Assembly (NCBI GenBank): GCA_014529385.2
Contig: CM043966.1
Span: 91,434,587 to 91,498,586, forward strand
Source of the DNA: Adiantum capillus-veneris
Lineage: Eukaryota > Streptophyta > Polypodiopsida > Polypodiales > Pteridaceae
DNA length: 64,000 nt
Reading direction: 5' to 3'
Each line of letters starts with the position of its first letter. Position 1 is the first letter of the stretch. The notes under the pieces were generated by a model that was given only the letters and a program-made list of their open reading frames with translations, made no database searches and had not been told where the DNA came from. The position numbers and the translations under genes were made by a program. Below, one piece after another: positions 32,458 to 41,886 of the stretch.

Positions 32458-32838
32458 TGTTGTGGGTTAGGTCAACACATGAACATCATGCACAACAAGA
32501 ATGACAATCTACTCCACCATGCTTCATCAACAACAATTCAGACACAGTAAACATAACTACTCAAAGAATATCAAAGTAAGCAGAGACAATACACTGAATA
32601 GTTACTGCACTACACCATCATCATCACATTCATATTAGAGAACATATACATCGTGCGCAGATACCTTCCCCACTTATATAGATAAATCCGACTTAACTAC
32701 CCAGTCACAAGACATTCAGCAGACTGCAACTGAAAGACAGTTACATCCGACTTGGCAAAATACAGCTCAGTAAATATCCGATAAGTCAAAATCTGACTTA
32801 GCTATTCAGAGTCAGTTTCTAACATGTGCCTCTCAACA
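32458..32838 (-). repeat. 5' LTR of the Ty3 element
   Basis: It is 381 bp and matches 23,967-24,347 except at three positions within its middle (around 32,635-32,647). On the minus strand a TATA-like CTATATAAG (about 32,682-32,672) lies upstream of GTGGGGAAGG, a plausible core promoter driving Gag-Pol. Confidence 0.95.
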
Positions 32839-32843
32839 ACTAG
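32839..32843. repeat. target site duplication ACTAG, right
   Basis: This is the matching copy of the ACTAG duplication. Counting one copy only, the LINE-A ORF2 codons on both sides join in frame (a CTA codon, then GT from this side and G from the other). Confidence 0.93.
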
Positions 32844-33074
32844 ACTCAAGTTACCAAAATTCTCAACCCGCTTGCCTCTCAAGTTTCTCCAAAATCTTCC
32901 ACATGCATGTGCCTTTTCTTGGACTTGAAATTCTTGTTGCTTTACTTCCCATCTTCTTCTCTTCTTTTGAATCAATGCCTTGTATGTATGCAAATGACTT
33001 TGATAGTTGTCTTTGTCCATAGTTGCATCAAGCTTTATCAAGGACTTTCGAGCATCTTGACATTCTTTATCAAA
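32839..33074 (-). pseudogene. LINE-A ORF2, linker up to the LTR insertion
   Basis: Directly after the TGA the same frame reads FDKECQDARKSLIKLDATMD and continues for about 78 codons to the LTR boundary at 32,838. Basic, glutamine-rich residues (IQKKRRRWEVKQQEFQVQEK) precede WRNLRGK. This is the endonuclease-RT linker of ORF2. The target duplication ACTAG (CTAGT on this strand) occupies its last five bases. Confidence 0.85.
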
Positions 33075-34148
33075 TCACCTTTTGCGTGATCTATCTTTGT
33101 TGATACCATGGAGATGCTTTATGGCAAAGCATTCTTCCGCACAAGAACAAATAGCTTTCTTGAAAGATTCCCATTTAGTTTCCAATGGTGCATCACATTG
33201 AAGCTTTGTCATCCATAATTTTTGCTCAACCATTTCAATGTACATTGGTGCCCGTTTGAAATCCATACATAGTGATAACTTCTCTTTCCTTTGGCTGAGA
33301 TTATCATGCTTAGTTGCTTCTCCACATGAAAGGTCAATACATAAGGTGCGATGGTCGGATTCTGGGGTCCATTGACCAAACATAAAACTCTTTATGCGAT
33401 ACATGATGGCTTCAGAGAGTAGCATATAGTCAATCACACTATCCCCATTATGTCTTCTAAATGTAAATCCATTGGTTCCACTCCACAAAGATACACCATT
33501 GGCAATGAGCATACCCGTGCTATTACACATGTGTAAAAGTAACTTTCCATAGTGATCCGGCTCTTTCTCATCCATTGAAGTACGATCATACAAGTGAACT
33601 TCCTCCAACTCCCTTGAAATGTATGGCATATCAAATTGTTGAGTATCATGTTGCAATGTTTTTGTGCGAGCATTCATATCCCCAAATACAATAACATCAC
33701 CTTCACCTTTGAAATAAGCAATGTCCTCTTCCAAATCAGAAAATGGTTGATCTCTATCCATGCAAGCATAAAAGGGAGAATCATGATGAGGAATGTAGCA
33801 ACCGGCTACAAAAATGGGTGCTCTTTTTGGTGTCATAATTTTCAGCCATACATAACGTTTGTACTTGTCATCTTTCACAATTGATACAAAATCTTCCAAT
33901 CCTTTCTTAACCATACATGCTAACCCTCCTTGTCCTCTTCGTTGCTTGAGATTCTTTGACCACATCAATGAATGTACATTGTAATCCTCCAAGCCGTTAA
34001 TCCTTTGTGTATCATGCTCCCAAGTTTCAACAAGAAGTACAACATCGGCTTTGCTTGTTAGTTCATCAATGCCAACCCCCGCATTCCATGGGTATCCATT
34101 ACAATTCCAAAAGCATATTTTCAATTGTAACTCGGTCTCATAGGTCAC
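33075..34148 (-). CDS. LINE-A ORF2, endonuclease part
   Basis: The reading frame has 357 codons, the first being GTG at 34,148. It is in frame with ORF1, two codons beyond the ORF1 stop. Residues 5-290 form an AP-type endonuclease: FWNCNG near residue 13 (Asn), VETWEHD near 40 (metal-binding Glu), VFGDMNAR near 145 (catalytic Asp and Asn), IDYMLLS near 235, and SDHRTL near 265 (catalytic His). All key residues are present. The enzyme nicks genomic DNA to prime reverse transcription. The frame stops at TGA (33,075-33,077), where the neighbouring residues RSRKR and FDKECQ suggest an original TGG (Trp). Confidence 0.85.
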   Translation of the reverse strand: MTYETELQLKICFWNCNGYPWNAGVGIDELTSKADVVLLVETWEHDTQRINGLEDYNVHSLMWSKNLKQRRGQGGLACMVKKGLEDFVSIVKDDKYKRYVWLKIMTPKRAPIFVAGCYIPHHDSPFYACMDRDQPFSDLEEDIAYFKGEGDVIVFGDMNARTKTLQHDTQQFDMPYISRELEEVHLYDRTSMDEKEPDHYGKLLLHMCNSTGMLIANGVSLWSGTNGFTFRRHNGDSVIDYMLLSEAIMYRIKSFMFGQWTPESDHRTLCIDLSCGEATKHDNLSQRKEKLSLCMDFKRAPMYIEMVEQKLWMTKLQCDAPLETKWESFKKAICSCAEECFAIKHLHGINKDRSRKR

Positions 34149-34154
34149 GCATCC

Positions 34155-35105
34155 CTATTTGCTTGAGAGACTTGCCTCCTCCTTGGGCACATTTTCTTCA
34201 TGAGAGATTTCCTTGTTTTTATTATTCTTTTCCTCATATGCCTTGCGACGCATATTTTGTTGCTTAATAGTGCGATCTTCACATACAAAACATTTTGTAT
34301 TCCTCAAATAGATCCAACTATTATCAAGGATAATCTTTCGCTTGGTCTCATCCGGCATGGTGCATACAATTGGCCGTTCTCCCGAGCGAGGAGCTCCTTG
34401 CTTCCCCACTCTATGTGCTCCATAGACCATAACTCCGGACATGCCAAAGTGGGTTTTGAAGAAATCTTCAATAACAATGGCAAGAGAAGGAGGTGTCTCT
34501 AACTTCTCTTCGGGAATTCCACGAATAACAATGTTCTTGGAACGTCGCTCCCGTTCCTTCAACTCCTCCACATCTACATTCTCAACATTCTTTGTTTGAA
34601 CCATAGCTTGCATGAGTGAGGAATTAGAAACCACATTGCTACCACATACATCAGCCCAAGACTTGTTTGTGCATACATTTTTCATGTCGCATACATCCCG
34701 GCTCATAGTGTCAAATTTCTCCTCTTTCAATACATGGTCATGCTCTACTTTGCTCATCCGCTCCTTCAAAGCATTCAAGTCCACAAGAAAGTGTTTACAT
34801 TCCTTGACTTCCTCTTCAAGTTGCATCAAACGTGTTGTTTGCATCTCAAGTGTCCTCTTGAGATTCTCATTCTCAACCACAAGTACCCTTAGTGTGCCAT
34901 TCTCCATTGCAAGTGCTCGTAAGTCTTCGCCTTGTTTGTTTACGGTCTCTTGCAATGATACCAAGTACGCCATGATCATGGTTTCCGATGTCGTTGGTTG
35001 GGTGGTTGTGTTGCTATCTCCACACTTAGGAGATTTTGGATCATTTTCCACAATGGTTGTGGACCTTGTTGAAGAAGAAGAACCCTTGCGAGTGCCGGAA
35101 GACAT
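34155..35105 (-). CDS. LINE-A ORF1 protein (nucleic-acid-binding, coiled coil)
   Basis: The protein has 316 residues starting MSSGTRKGSSSSTRS. The N-terminus is serine/threonine-rich. A long heptad-rich segment (about residues 55-165, through LKRTLEMQTTRLMQLEEEV) predicts a coiled coil for multimerisation. A globular part follows from about residue 210 (KNIVIRGIPEEKLE, then FKTHFGM and RPIVCTM), resembling the RRM-like domain of L1-type ORF1 proteins. The C-terminus is basic and charged (RTIKQQNMRRKAYEEKNNK). In the family this protein coats element RNA as a chaperone. It ends in TAG at 34,155. The next codons are in the same frame as ORF2 with no ATG nearby, so ORF1 and ORF2 could be one product by readthrough. 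Confidence 0.8.
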   Translation of the reverse strand: MSSGTRKGSSSSTRSTTIVENDPKSPKCGDSNTTTQPTTSETMIMAYLVSLQETVNKQGEDLRALAMENGTLRVLVVENENLKRTLEMQTTRLMQLEEEVKECKHFLVDLNALKERMSKVEHDHVLKEEKFDTMSRDVCDMKNVCTNKSWADVCGSNVVSNSSLMQAMVQTKNVENVDVEELKERERRSKNIVIRGIPEEKLETPPSLAIVIEDFFKTHFGMSGVMVYGAHRVGKQGAPRSGERPIVCTMPDETKRKIILDNSWIYLRNTKCFVCEDRTIKQQNMRRKAYEEKNNKNKEISHEENVPKEEASLSSK

Positions 35106-35334
35106 TGTATGTAAAATAGGAGATGAGAATCAATTTTGTTAAACCTGTTCACTTCGGAAATGCTGCTACAGAAACGCCTTCCATAACTTTGAAAATTTTT
35201 GTCTTTACATCAATGCGTAGAGGACTTCATGCTCTTCGACTGAGGCTATAGATCACCCAAATCGGAGTTCGGATGAAGAAGTTATGATCAAAAGAGTGGA
35301 CTGCTGTCTACTAGGTCAAAAAACGGCTGTCTAC

Positions 35335-35389
<55 letters not shown>

Positions 35390-35391
<2 letters not shown>

Positions 35392-35690
35392 ACCTCGACT
35401 CCAACGAAGTGAAAGAGTGGGGGACACTTCCATATGCGCACATTAAATTCCAAAAATGTTCAAATGCCACATTGAGAACATCCAACAATTCAATTCAATG
35501 GTAAAGGAATTGCACCAAACATCTTCGCTTTTCCCTATGCCCTTATGTATGAGTGTTATATTAATTGACATCATGAAAACATAAAGCATACTGAGAGTTT
35601 AGGAATTGATCTAATTTCCGTATAGATTTGTTGCATGAGATGCCTCGCTCATTGGTCCAAGGTAGCCTTGGAATTCTCAACTCTACTGTT
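35390..35690. other. unannotated intergenic DNA
   Basis: No coding features or element ends were recognised in this stretch. Confidence 0.5.
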
Positions 35691-36430
35691 CATGTTGAGG
35701 CCCTGTGTGCCAAGTTGTGGTCTCAATCGCAAAACAAGACCAATCTTGGGTTATCATGACCAAGGATATGATAGAGAAGGCAAAACTTTTCTCTAAAGGT
35801 GGTCAGTGGAAAGGGATCGAGGTGCACGATAAATTTTTAGCCTCGAGGTGGTGTAGCCTGAGACGGGGTGGCATCACGGGAGAGTTGGTGCGAAAGTGCA
35901 ATAGGGCAACATGGGCACTGTAATGGGGTGAATTAACCACGTACTTCTAGAACTCCACCTCGCACTTATTCTCTTGGTTGTCTAAAGCTACTGGTGTAAT
36001 CCTGAACCCATATTAGAGAGAAATACCAAGAAGGTGAACAATAAAGGACTTCAACGGTTGGTCCACTTTTGGGATGGAAATAGCAAGTATTGGAAATCCT
36101 CTGACCAGGTGGTTTCCCAGATTTAACTCAATGGCACTGAGAAGCTACTGGTCAACATAGTTGTAGAGGGCCTGGACAATATTCTGATCCCGATCTGTGA
36201 ATCTACTTTTGAGTGGAAAGCTTGAAAATGGCCCATGAGAAGCCAATTCTTTAAACCTCGTACCAAGAGGATTTACCAAGCATTAATGCACGAGGCTGAT
36301 TGGTTCACCTCTTTGAACAACCAATGGAAGAAACAACGGTCAAAATCTCGATGGGTTAACGTCACAAAGAACATTTGGAGTCCATAGTGGCCATAGTCAC
36401 TCCCTCGACATAGTCCTTCTCTTTGAAGGC
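35691..36430 (+). pseudogene. LINE ORF2 C-terminal fragment, plus orientation
   Basis: Plus frames give LFSKGGQWKGIEVHDKFL (about 35,790-35,845), then KKVNNKGLQRLVHFWDG (about 36,030-36,080) and ALMHEADWFTSLNNQWKKQ, then RWVNVTKNIWSP (about 36,280-36,390). The last block matches YKADWFVPLTKIWKKNW-KDIWES at 19,461-19,560. Stops and shifts separate the pieces. It is a decayed 5'-truncated copy of the L1-type family. Confidence 0.6.
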
Positions 36431-37606
36431 AAAATTTAGCAATTCTAAGACCTGAATGTCCTCCTCAGTGGAGGGCTAGAAAATACCTCGGCCAAAAGAT
36501 ACCTTGAAGTGGAGGCCAAAAGAAAAGGTTTCATAAAAGAGAAAGGTTGGTTCTTGTCACGTATGTCCCCTTAATATTCGAGGGCATGGAAAATCTTTGT
36601 TTCTCCACCATCCAAATGGTCCCAACAATAGGAAGAGATTTCTCCACTTTTGAGGCCTGATGTATTTTTCTTGTTTTTTTAAAAATACAATTCTATTTTT
36701 CTCCAAAGGAAGAGATAAGGTGTAGAGTTTTAATTTTACTCACCCATGTATGTCCATTTGTCAATAAAGTCCATATTTGTTTGTCCGGTTCTTATAGATT
36801 AAGACGTATCTAGCGACATGCTTGGCATTTGTCTCATTTCCCTTGAATAAGTTTTGCACTTACATCAATCAACATGAAGATGATGGTAACATATGCCATC
36901 GTATATATTTCACAAATATTTGTTTGTGCTCAAAATATAGTGGTGATTTCTACACCCGGACGATCACTTTTCAAACTGTGTACTATTATACGTGGGGCCA
37001 TGAGATTAAGTGGCCACAAAATTTAATGCTGCGCAAGGGGGGGGGGGGGGAAGAATCGACGGTCGAGAAGTGGGAGGCGGGATCTCGAGGTGGGCTAAAC
37101 CCAAGCAATGCGAAAATTGAGGCGAAATGGAATCCGAGCAGCGCAAAATTTCAAGCCTCCACCAACCAATTTTGAACCCACCACCTCGCATCTTAAGTTT
37201 TGGGTCACAAGGGGTAGCCAACACACCTTTTGATACATGTTGTACTCACCCCTGTTTTTGTCATGTATTATGCTTAAAAATATGCACTTTCCGGCTTTAG
37301 GGGGTCCAATTTGTGACCGGGTTTAGTTTTGATAGGACTACTACGGCTACGATTTCATAAAATCTCGTGTGTGGACTTGGCAACCATGGATCCCCTCACC
37401 ACCCCGCATTCGATTTTGAGGCTCCAGATTGAAGAGAGTGATGCGTAAATTAAAAAACATATACTTTTCTCTTTTTCCATACTGACATTTGTGAGTGGAA
37501 GAGTTAAATTAACCCAAAAGGGAATGTACAATTGTACAATTGTTCTCGTTAGGTTAGGTGCGTTGAGGGATCACATATATGATATGAAACAAAAGAGCTA
37601 CTTATA
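36431..37606. other. unannotated intergenic DNA
   Basis: A G run of about 14 lies at 37,037-37,050, and a stretch richer in G and C at 37,050-37,200 carries short open frames on both strands with no domain. Nothing could be named. Confidence 0.45.
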
Positions 37607-37708
37607 GAGTTACATTCTTATGAGTGACAGAAGACAGACTCAAGAGGGATCAAAATTGAGTTACATTCTTATGAGTGACAGAAGACAGACTCAAGAGGGA
37701 TCAAAATT
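37607..37708. repeat. perfect 51-bp tandem duplication
   Basis: The unit beginning gagttacattcttatgagtg (37,607-37,657) is repeated without a mismatch at 37,658-37,708. Its identity indicates a recent slippage or repair event. Confidence 0.95.
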
Positions 37709-38005
37709 TGATTGCTAGAATCGAGTCTTCAGAGTTCTTATGTTTTTCAAAGAAAGATGATCAATTCCTTGCTTTCTTGAATAATCTCTTTGAAGCTAGC
37801 CATCGAAAGATATTTTTCAAAAGATATGCTGGTTCCTAACCTTCCATGTTTGTTTCGAGTAACAAAAGCAGGCGATTAGGATGGCTTGGTTCTTCCACAT
37901 CTTGCTTCTGAAGAACAGGTCATTCTTGCAAAATGGGATCTTCCAGGTCTTTTGTATCCATTTGGATTATTTTTCTACTAGGCCTATTGTAATTTGATAC
38001 TTTTG
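37709..38005 (-). mobile_element. LINE-B family 3' fragment
   Basis: The words gatcaattccttgctttctt, gtttgtttcgagtaac-aaagca, gaagaacaggtcattcttgcaaaatgggatcttccaggtct and tgtatccatttgg follow in the order seen at 5,517-5,740 in LINE-B, and at 3,600-3,800. It is a third copy of the same 3' end on the minus strand. Confidence 0.55.
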
Positions 38006-38120
38006 GAACAAGTGGAGACAATCCTCAGTAATCGTCTTGCACCTTAAGAATCTAATAGAACAGATCCCTCTTATTAATATAAATGGGAGAGCCCCCCCTA
38101 CCCACCCCACCACCCCCCCC

Positions 38121-38163
<43 letters not shown>

Positions 38164-38890
38164 CAAACCAAAAATGTACCAAATATCCATACATTGTATG
38201 GGTGGGTTGTTAAAAAGATACCCTGAGTGTGTCAAAAAGAAATTGGCTTAGTGCTAAAGATGAGGGCTTTAAACGCACCCACTATGGTGAAACCTTTGAG
38301 ACATGTGAGTGTGGATGAGTGGACCCAATCTCATAAAACTAGTCGAAGTGAAGCTTCGAATGGCTTAAAAAAAACAAAAGATACCCTTAGTGTAAACATA
38401 GCATGTATAGGAGTATTATCAATGAACTATTGAATGCATGCAATATTGAGAAGGTGTGATCAATGACAGCTCAATGTGTACATATCATGTGGAAACTAAT
38501 TGAAAAGTTTCATAGATCATGAAAACTAATGGTCGTGGCTTGCTTACTAGCCAATCTATCCCACTTCGCACTTCGTGTTATGCATGTGATATTTTAAATC
38601 TAGAGAGAGAAGAGTCATAAATAATCACACATGCACACGCATGTGTGCAAACAAACATACACAGTCATTCATTAAACCCAAGCTATAATGAGAGAGGGTT
38701 TGGTCATAAAAGGCACTCATCCAAAGGTAGGAGTTTTGATGGTTGCTACAATACTGTAGTTTTTTTTTTTTTTTTTTGGGGGCAAAACTCACAACGGTTA
38801 GTAAATTATATTGACAACCTCAAAAAGTAAATTGTTTATAGATTCTTGCCATGGCAAGGTAAGGCCTCTACCCTTATCTATTGGTACCAA
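38006..38890. other. unannotated DNA with CA tract and T run
   Basis: A CA microsatellite lies at about 38,125-38,158 after a C-rich patch. A run of 18 T lies at about 38,760-38,777. Otherwise no features. Confidence 0.5.
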
Positions 38891-38903
38891 CTAGTAAAAC
38901 GAC

Positions 38904-38918
38904 GCCGCCTTCGGCGGC
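38904..38918 (-). terminator. Helitron 3' hairpin
   Basis: A 6-bp GC stem (GCCGCC/GGCGGC) with a 3-base loop lies 9 bases from the terminal CTAG at 38,891. In Helitrons this hairpin marks the end of rolling-circle replication. It is not a transcription terminator. Confidence 0.8.
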
Positions 38919-39289
38919 AGCATGGCCTCTCTTACCCTCAAATCCCTTGCTCTTATTTAGCATCTCTGTGTGTGTGTGTGTGTGTACGCGCGCGCATTGT
39001 TCCTTAGTCAACCCCTCAGTTGCACAAAGCCTATGGCTTTGCTTGGTTGCCAAAGGCTGCCCATCCCTATGCATGTATGTGCTTATGCCTCCTCTTTTCC
39101 TATGTTGTCCAATGCTCAACCTTGTGCATGTTTGTATTATTACATGATTGAGGCTTTGCATCCCTATACGTTTTTTTGCATGGTCAAACCCCTGTGTATC
39201 CACGTACTTGTCGTACATATTGCCTCTCCCTCTCTCTCTCTCTCTCTCTCTTATATCAAAAGGTGCTAGTGTGCATCATCCTTTGCCCA

Positions 39290-39446
39290 TATCAAAAGGT
39301 GCTAGTATACATCATTTCATTTGGAGAGATGCCCTCACTTTGCATCTCCTTAAAATAGCCCAAAGCTTCTCGACCCTGCGGTTGGACATATCTTGCGATC
39401 AATGCACTCTTGTGAGGCCCCATCGCAACAAAAAACAGTCCAGAGA

Positions 39447-39498
<52 letters not shown>

Positions 39499-39950
39499 CC
39501 CCCCCGGTCCGACATCTCGGGCAGGAAGCTCCTCAAGCACTTTTTGTGCTTAATGAAGTGCACCACATCTGGCATACATGTCTAGCAAGGCAGAGCCAAG
39601 CAACCCCCGACATCTCGGACAGGAAGCTCCTCAAGCACTTTTTGTGCTTAATGAAGTGCACCACATCTGGCATACATGTCCAGCAAGGGAGAGCCAAGCA
39701 GACCATTTTCTTTCATCAACCCCTTGACTAACCATATCATCACGATTTGCATTTGGAGAGATGCCCTCTCTTTGCAAATGCTAAAAACAACCCAGAGCTT
39801 CCTGGTCATGCATGTCGACCAAGGCAATGCCAAGCACACCGTTTTCTTTCAATAACCCTTGGCGAACCATATCATTGTGAATTCCTTTGTCCATATCCGC
39901 ATCTTGTGTAATTCCAAATGCCTTCAAGGTGCAAGTGAACGTGATTGCTC
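39290..39950 (-). pseudogene. PPR protein fragments captured by the Helitron
   Basis: Minus-strand frames read in series give FTCTLKAFGITQDADMDKGI, HNDMVRQGLLKEN, LVDMHDQEALGCF and VSQGLMKENG-LLDMYARCGALH. Then come AQKVLEELP-RDV and, after a GA tract, IARYVQPQGREALGYFKEMQSEGISPNEMMYTS. These are PLS-type pentatricopeptide repeats, which bind organellar RNA one base per repeat. Stops, a GA microsatellite inserted inside a repeat, and a duplicated segment (39,515-39,595 repeated at 39,603-39,690) disrupt it. There is no start, targeting peptide or DYW end. It is a gene fragment. Confidence 0.75.
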
Positions 39951-40448
39951 ACGGTCACTGAGGGGAGATATAAGAGAGAGAGAAAGGAGACCTTAAGGCA
40001 GCAATCACGTTGAAAGGGACTCCCATTTTCTATTATGGTGGCCATGATGCTCAGCTTGGCAGCTCCCCTTATAGTTTTAGGCTCCTACACTACAATAGTG
40101 GGACCGTGCCTCTTGTTGGTTATCATGCATCGAGGTGATCTTGCTTGTCTTTTGCCTATTGGTCAATAGACAATGCATTTATTTCAAATGTAATTCCAAA
40201 TGCCCTTAAGGTGCAAGTGTATGTGATTGCTTACGACTATTGAGGGAAGGAATAAGAGAGAGAGCAAGAAGACCTTAAGGCAACAATCACGTTGAAGGGG
40301 GCTCCCATTCCTATTATGGTGGCCATGGTGAGCCGCTCAGCTTGGTAGCTCCCCTTATAATTTTAGGGTCCTACATAGGGTCCTACACTACAATATATGG
40401 ACCGTGTCTCTTGTTGGTTATCATGCGTCGAGGTGATCTTGCTTGTCC
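39910..40448 (-). repeat. duplicated Helitron head segment
   Basis: A stretch with the words aattccaaatgcc, aaggtgcaagtg, gaccttaaggca-caatcacgttga, tattatggtggccatg, cagcttgg and gaggtgatcttgcttgtc occurs at 39,910-40,147 and again at 40,190-40,448 in the same orientation. Only the right copy runs on to the TCTATACTA start. Confidence 0.75.
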
Positions 40449-40529
40449 CCCTTTTATTATAGTATAGATATAATTTCATGTGGAGGAGCATCGTCGACTT
40501 CCAACACATTAGAGAGAGAGAGAGAGAGA

Positions 40530-41225
40530 TTACTTTAAGGGTAGACTCGTCGTGGGTAGCTTCTTAGACCCTTGTGGACACTGATCTTCTCCTTTGGTTT
40601 TTTTAAATTTTATGCTTAATGGAAAGTGATCCACATGCACTGTGAGGTTACCACCTTCATCAACCTTAGGCTCTAGGTCACTGTCAGCAATAAAGAGGAC
40701 ACCATTGTAACTATTACCACCTTCTCCATAGACCACAAGATAACCCAAAAATTGACATCTTTGCCTTTTCTAACTTCCTCCCAGAAGAGAGAGCTCTTCT
40801 TCTTGGTCTTGAGCCCTTTAACGTTCCATGATTGGAGACCAAACTCTTCCATTACTGGGATAAAGGTACAAACTCCTCCACATCAAGGAACTCTTATTTC
40901 ATGCCTTCTTTCCTATTGTCCTCCTCCATTGGACCCTTCTCAATCCCCCCTATTACCACGAGGTTTTTTGAGTTGGCTTCCTTTAGAATCTCAAAGACAT
41001 TATTGTAAAGGAAGGGGATTATAGCAATATCAGGAGAGACTTCTCTCATGCATCCAATTGCCCTTACTTGGGATTTGAACCACTTTCATGAGATGTTAGA
41101 GATTTTTTGCCATCCTTCATCATTCTTGAATCCTCCACTTCCACTCTTTGGGAGATAATTTTCTTTAAGGCTAGATAAGCAATGTCCCCATTTGCAGCAT
41201 CCTTAGTGTTGGTTGGTGCCTCTAG
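40530..41225 (-). mobile_element. LINE-B family 5' fragment with endonuclease remnant
   Basis: The minus strand encodes GYLVVYGEGGNSYNGVLFIA and DSDLEPKVDEGGN, matching the LINE-B block YGEGDNGFSGGLTILDRDLEPKKV. The plus words tcctcccagaagagagagctcttc-ttggtcttgagccctttaacgttcca at 40,780-40,830 match 9,068-9,115. It continues right to about 41,225 with an upstream part not seen in LINE-B, possibly the end of ORF1. Confidence 0.6.
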
Positions 41226-41535
41226 ATTATTCATGTGATTTTTTGCTCAAGGAGAGTGGGTTGAGAATTTCTACCACATCGACCAAATAACGCCGCATCA
41301 AGGGCAGCGTTCGAGTCCCCATCATTCGTAAAGAGTGCTCAGGGTCGCCACCAGGAAGTCGTCCCTGACATAGATCAACTTCATGACCCAAGCCGGCACT
41401 CCAAAAAGCCAAAGTAGAGCCGAATAAAAGAAATTGCAACAAAAAGATTCCAACAAACAAGCAAGCCAAAACACAATCAAATCCCCAAAAAATCTTCCAG
41501 GCTTTTAGGGAAGATTCAAGCATCCTCAAGAACAC

Positions 41536-41579
<44 letters not shown>

Positions 41580-41835
41580 CCGCTTATGCGTGTCACCTAT
41601 GTATCATTCCAATTTTATCATATGCTTCAAATCTTTAATATAAGTTGGGATTTTGTCTATGATGTTCAAATATTCTATAACCTTTTTTATTGACGTTAAA
41701 AGTTTCCTAAACTCTTGACATGCCCACACATAACCATCCCCTTCTAACTTGCATAGCGCCCAACGAGAGAGGATGCTCACAACCGAGCATATTAACAAAG
41801 AGCGACGGGCTTGTGTGTGTCTCCCTTGACTAGGT

Positions 41836-41886
<51 letters not shown>

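Larger units (their letters stand above)
23967..32838 (-). mobile_element. Ty3-type LTR retrotransposon with extra 3' ORFs
   Basis: The 8,872-bp element on the minus strand is bounded by 381-bp LTRs (32,458-32,838 is the 5' LTR; 23,967-24,347 the 3' LTR) that start TGTTG and end CAACA in plus orientation. It is flanked by the 5-bp duplication ACTAG (23,962-23,966 and 32,839-32,843). Order: Gag, protease, RT, RNase H, integrase (Ty3/gypsy order), then about 2.1 kb of further coding sequence before the 3' LTR. The LTRs differ at only 3 of 381 positions, so the insertion is recent. Gag and Pol are in one frame, interrupted by TAA at 30,905 and TGA at 28,568. No chromodomain follows integrase. 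The DGGS-type protease and 3' ORFs recall the Tat/Athila branch, but the lineage is inferred. Confidence 0.95.
21761..35335 (-). mobile_element. LINE-A, split by an LTR retrotransposon
   Basis: Read on the minus strand: leader 35,335-35,106, ORF1, a TAG, ORF2 endonuclease, an 8.87-kb LTR element insertion, ORF2 RT and C-terminus to 21,879, a 3' UTR of about 30 bp with the signature TTTGGTCCCATAGG, and a TCTA/TC tail (21,846-21,761). Without the insertion the element is about 4.7 kb. ORF1, endonuclease, RT and C-terminal zinc motif are in the order of L1/Jockey-type LINEs. A GA tract lies on the other side as well (35,336-35,389), so it sits within TC microsatellite DNA. Three nonsense codons (34,155; 33,075; 22,890) interrupt an otherwise continuous frame. 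Confidence 0.88.
32841..35389. repeat. GA microsatellite at the LINE-A 5' side (35,336-35,389) and its upstream context
   Basis: About 27 GA units lie at 35,336-35,389, right at the 5' border of LINE-A (minus strand). With the GA tract at the other border this places the LINE inside a microsatellite. The coding content of 32,841-35,105 is described in the LINE-A entries. Confidence 0.6.
38891..40468 (-). mobile_element. complete non-autonomous Helitron carrying PPR fragments
   Basis: The 1,578-bp element on the minus strand starts TCTATACTATAATAAAAGG at 40,468 (preceded by A) and ends in CTAG at 38,894-38,891 (followed by T), as expected for insertion between A and T. Nine bases before the CTAG is a stem-loop, GCCGCC-GAA-GGCGGC (38,918-38,904), the typical 3' hairpin. 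It has no rep-helicase gene, so it would need a partner Helitron. Inside are a PPR pseudogene (39,290-39,950), CT tracts and duplicated head segments (39,910-40,147 and 40,190-40,448). Both ends and flanking bases fit, so identification is strong. Confidence 0.85.
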
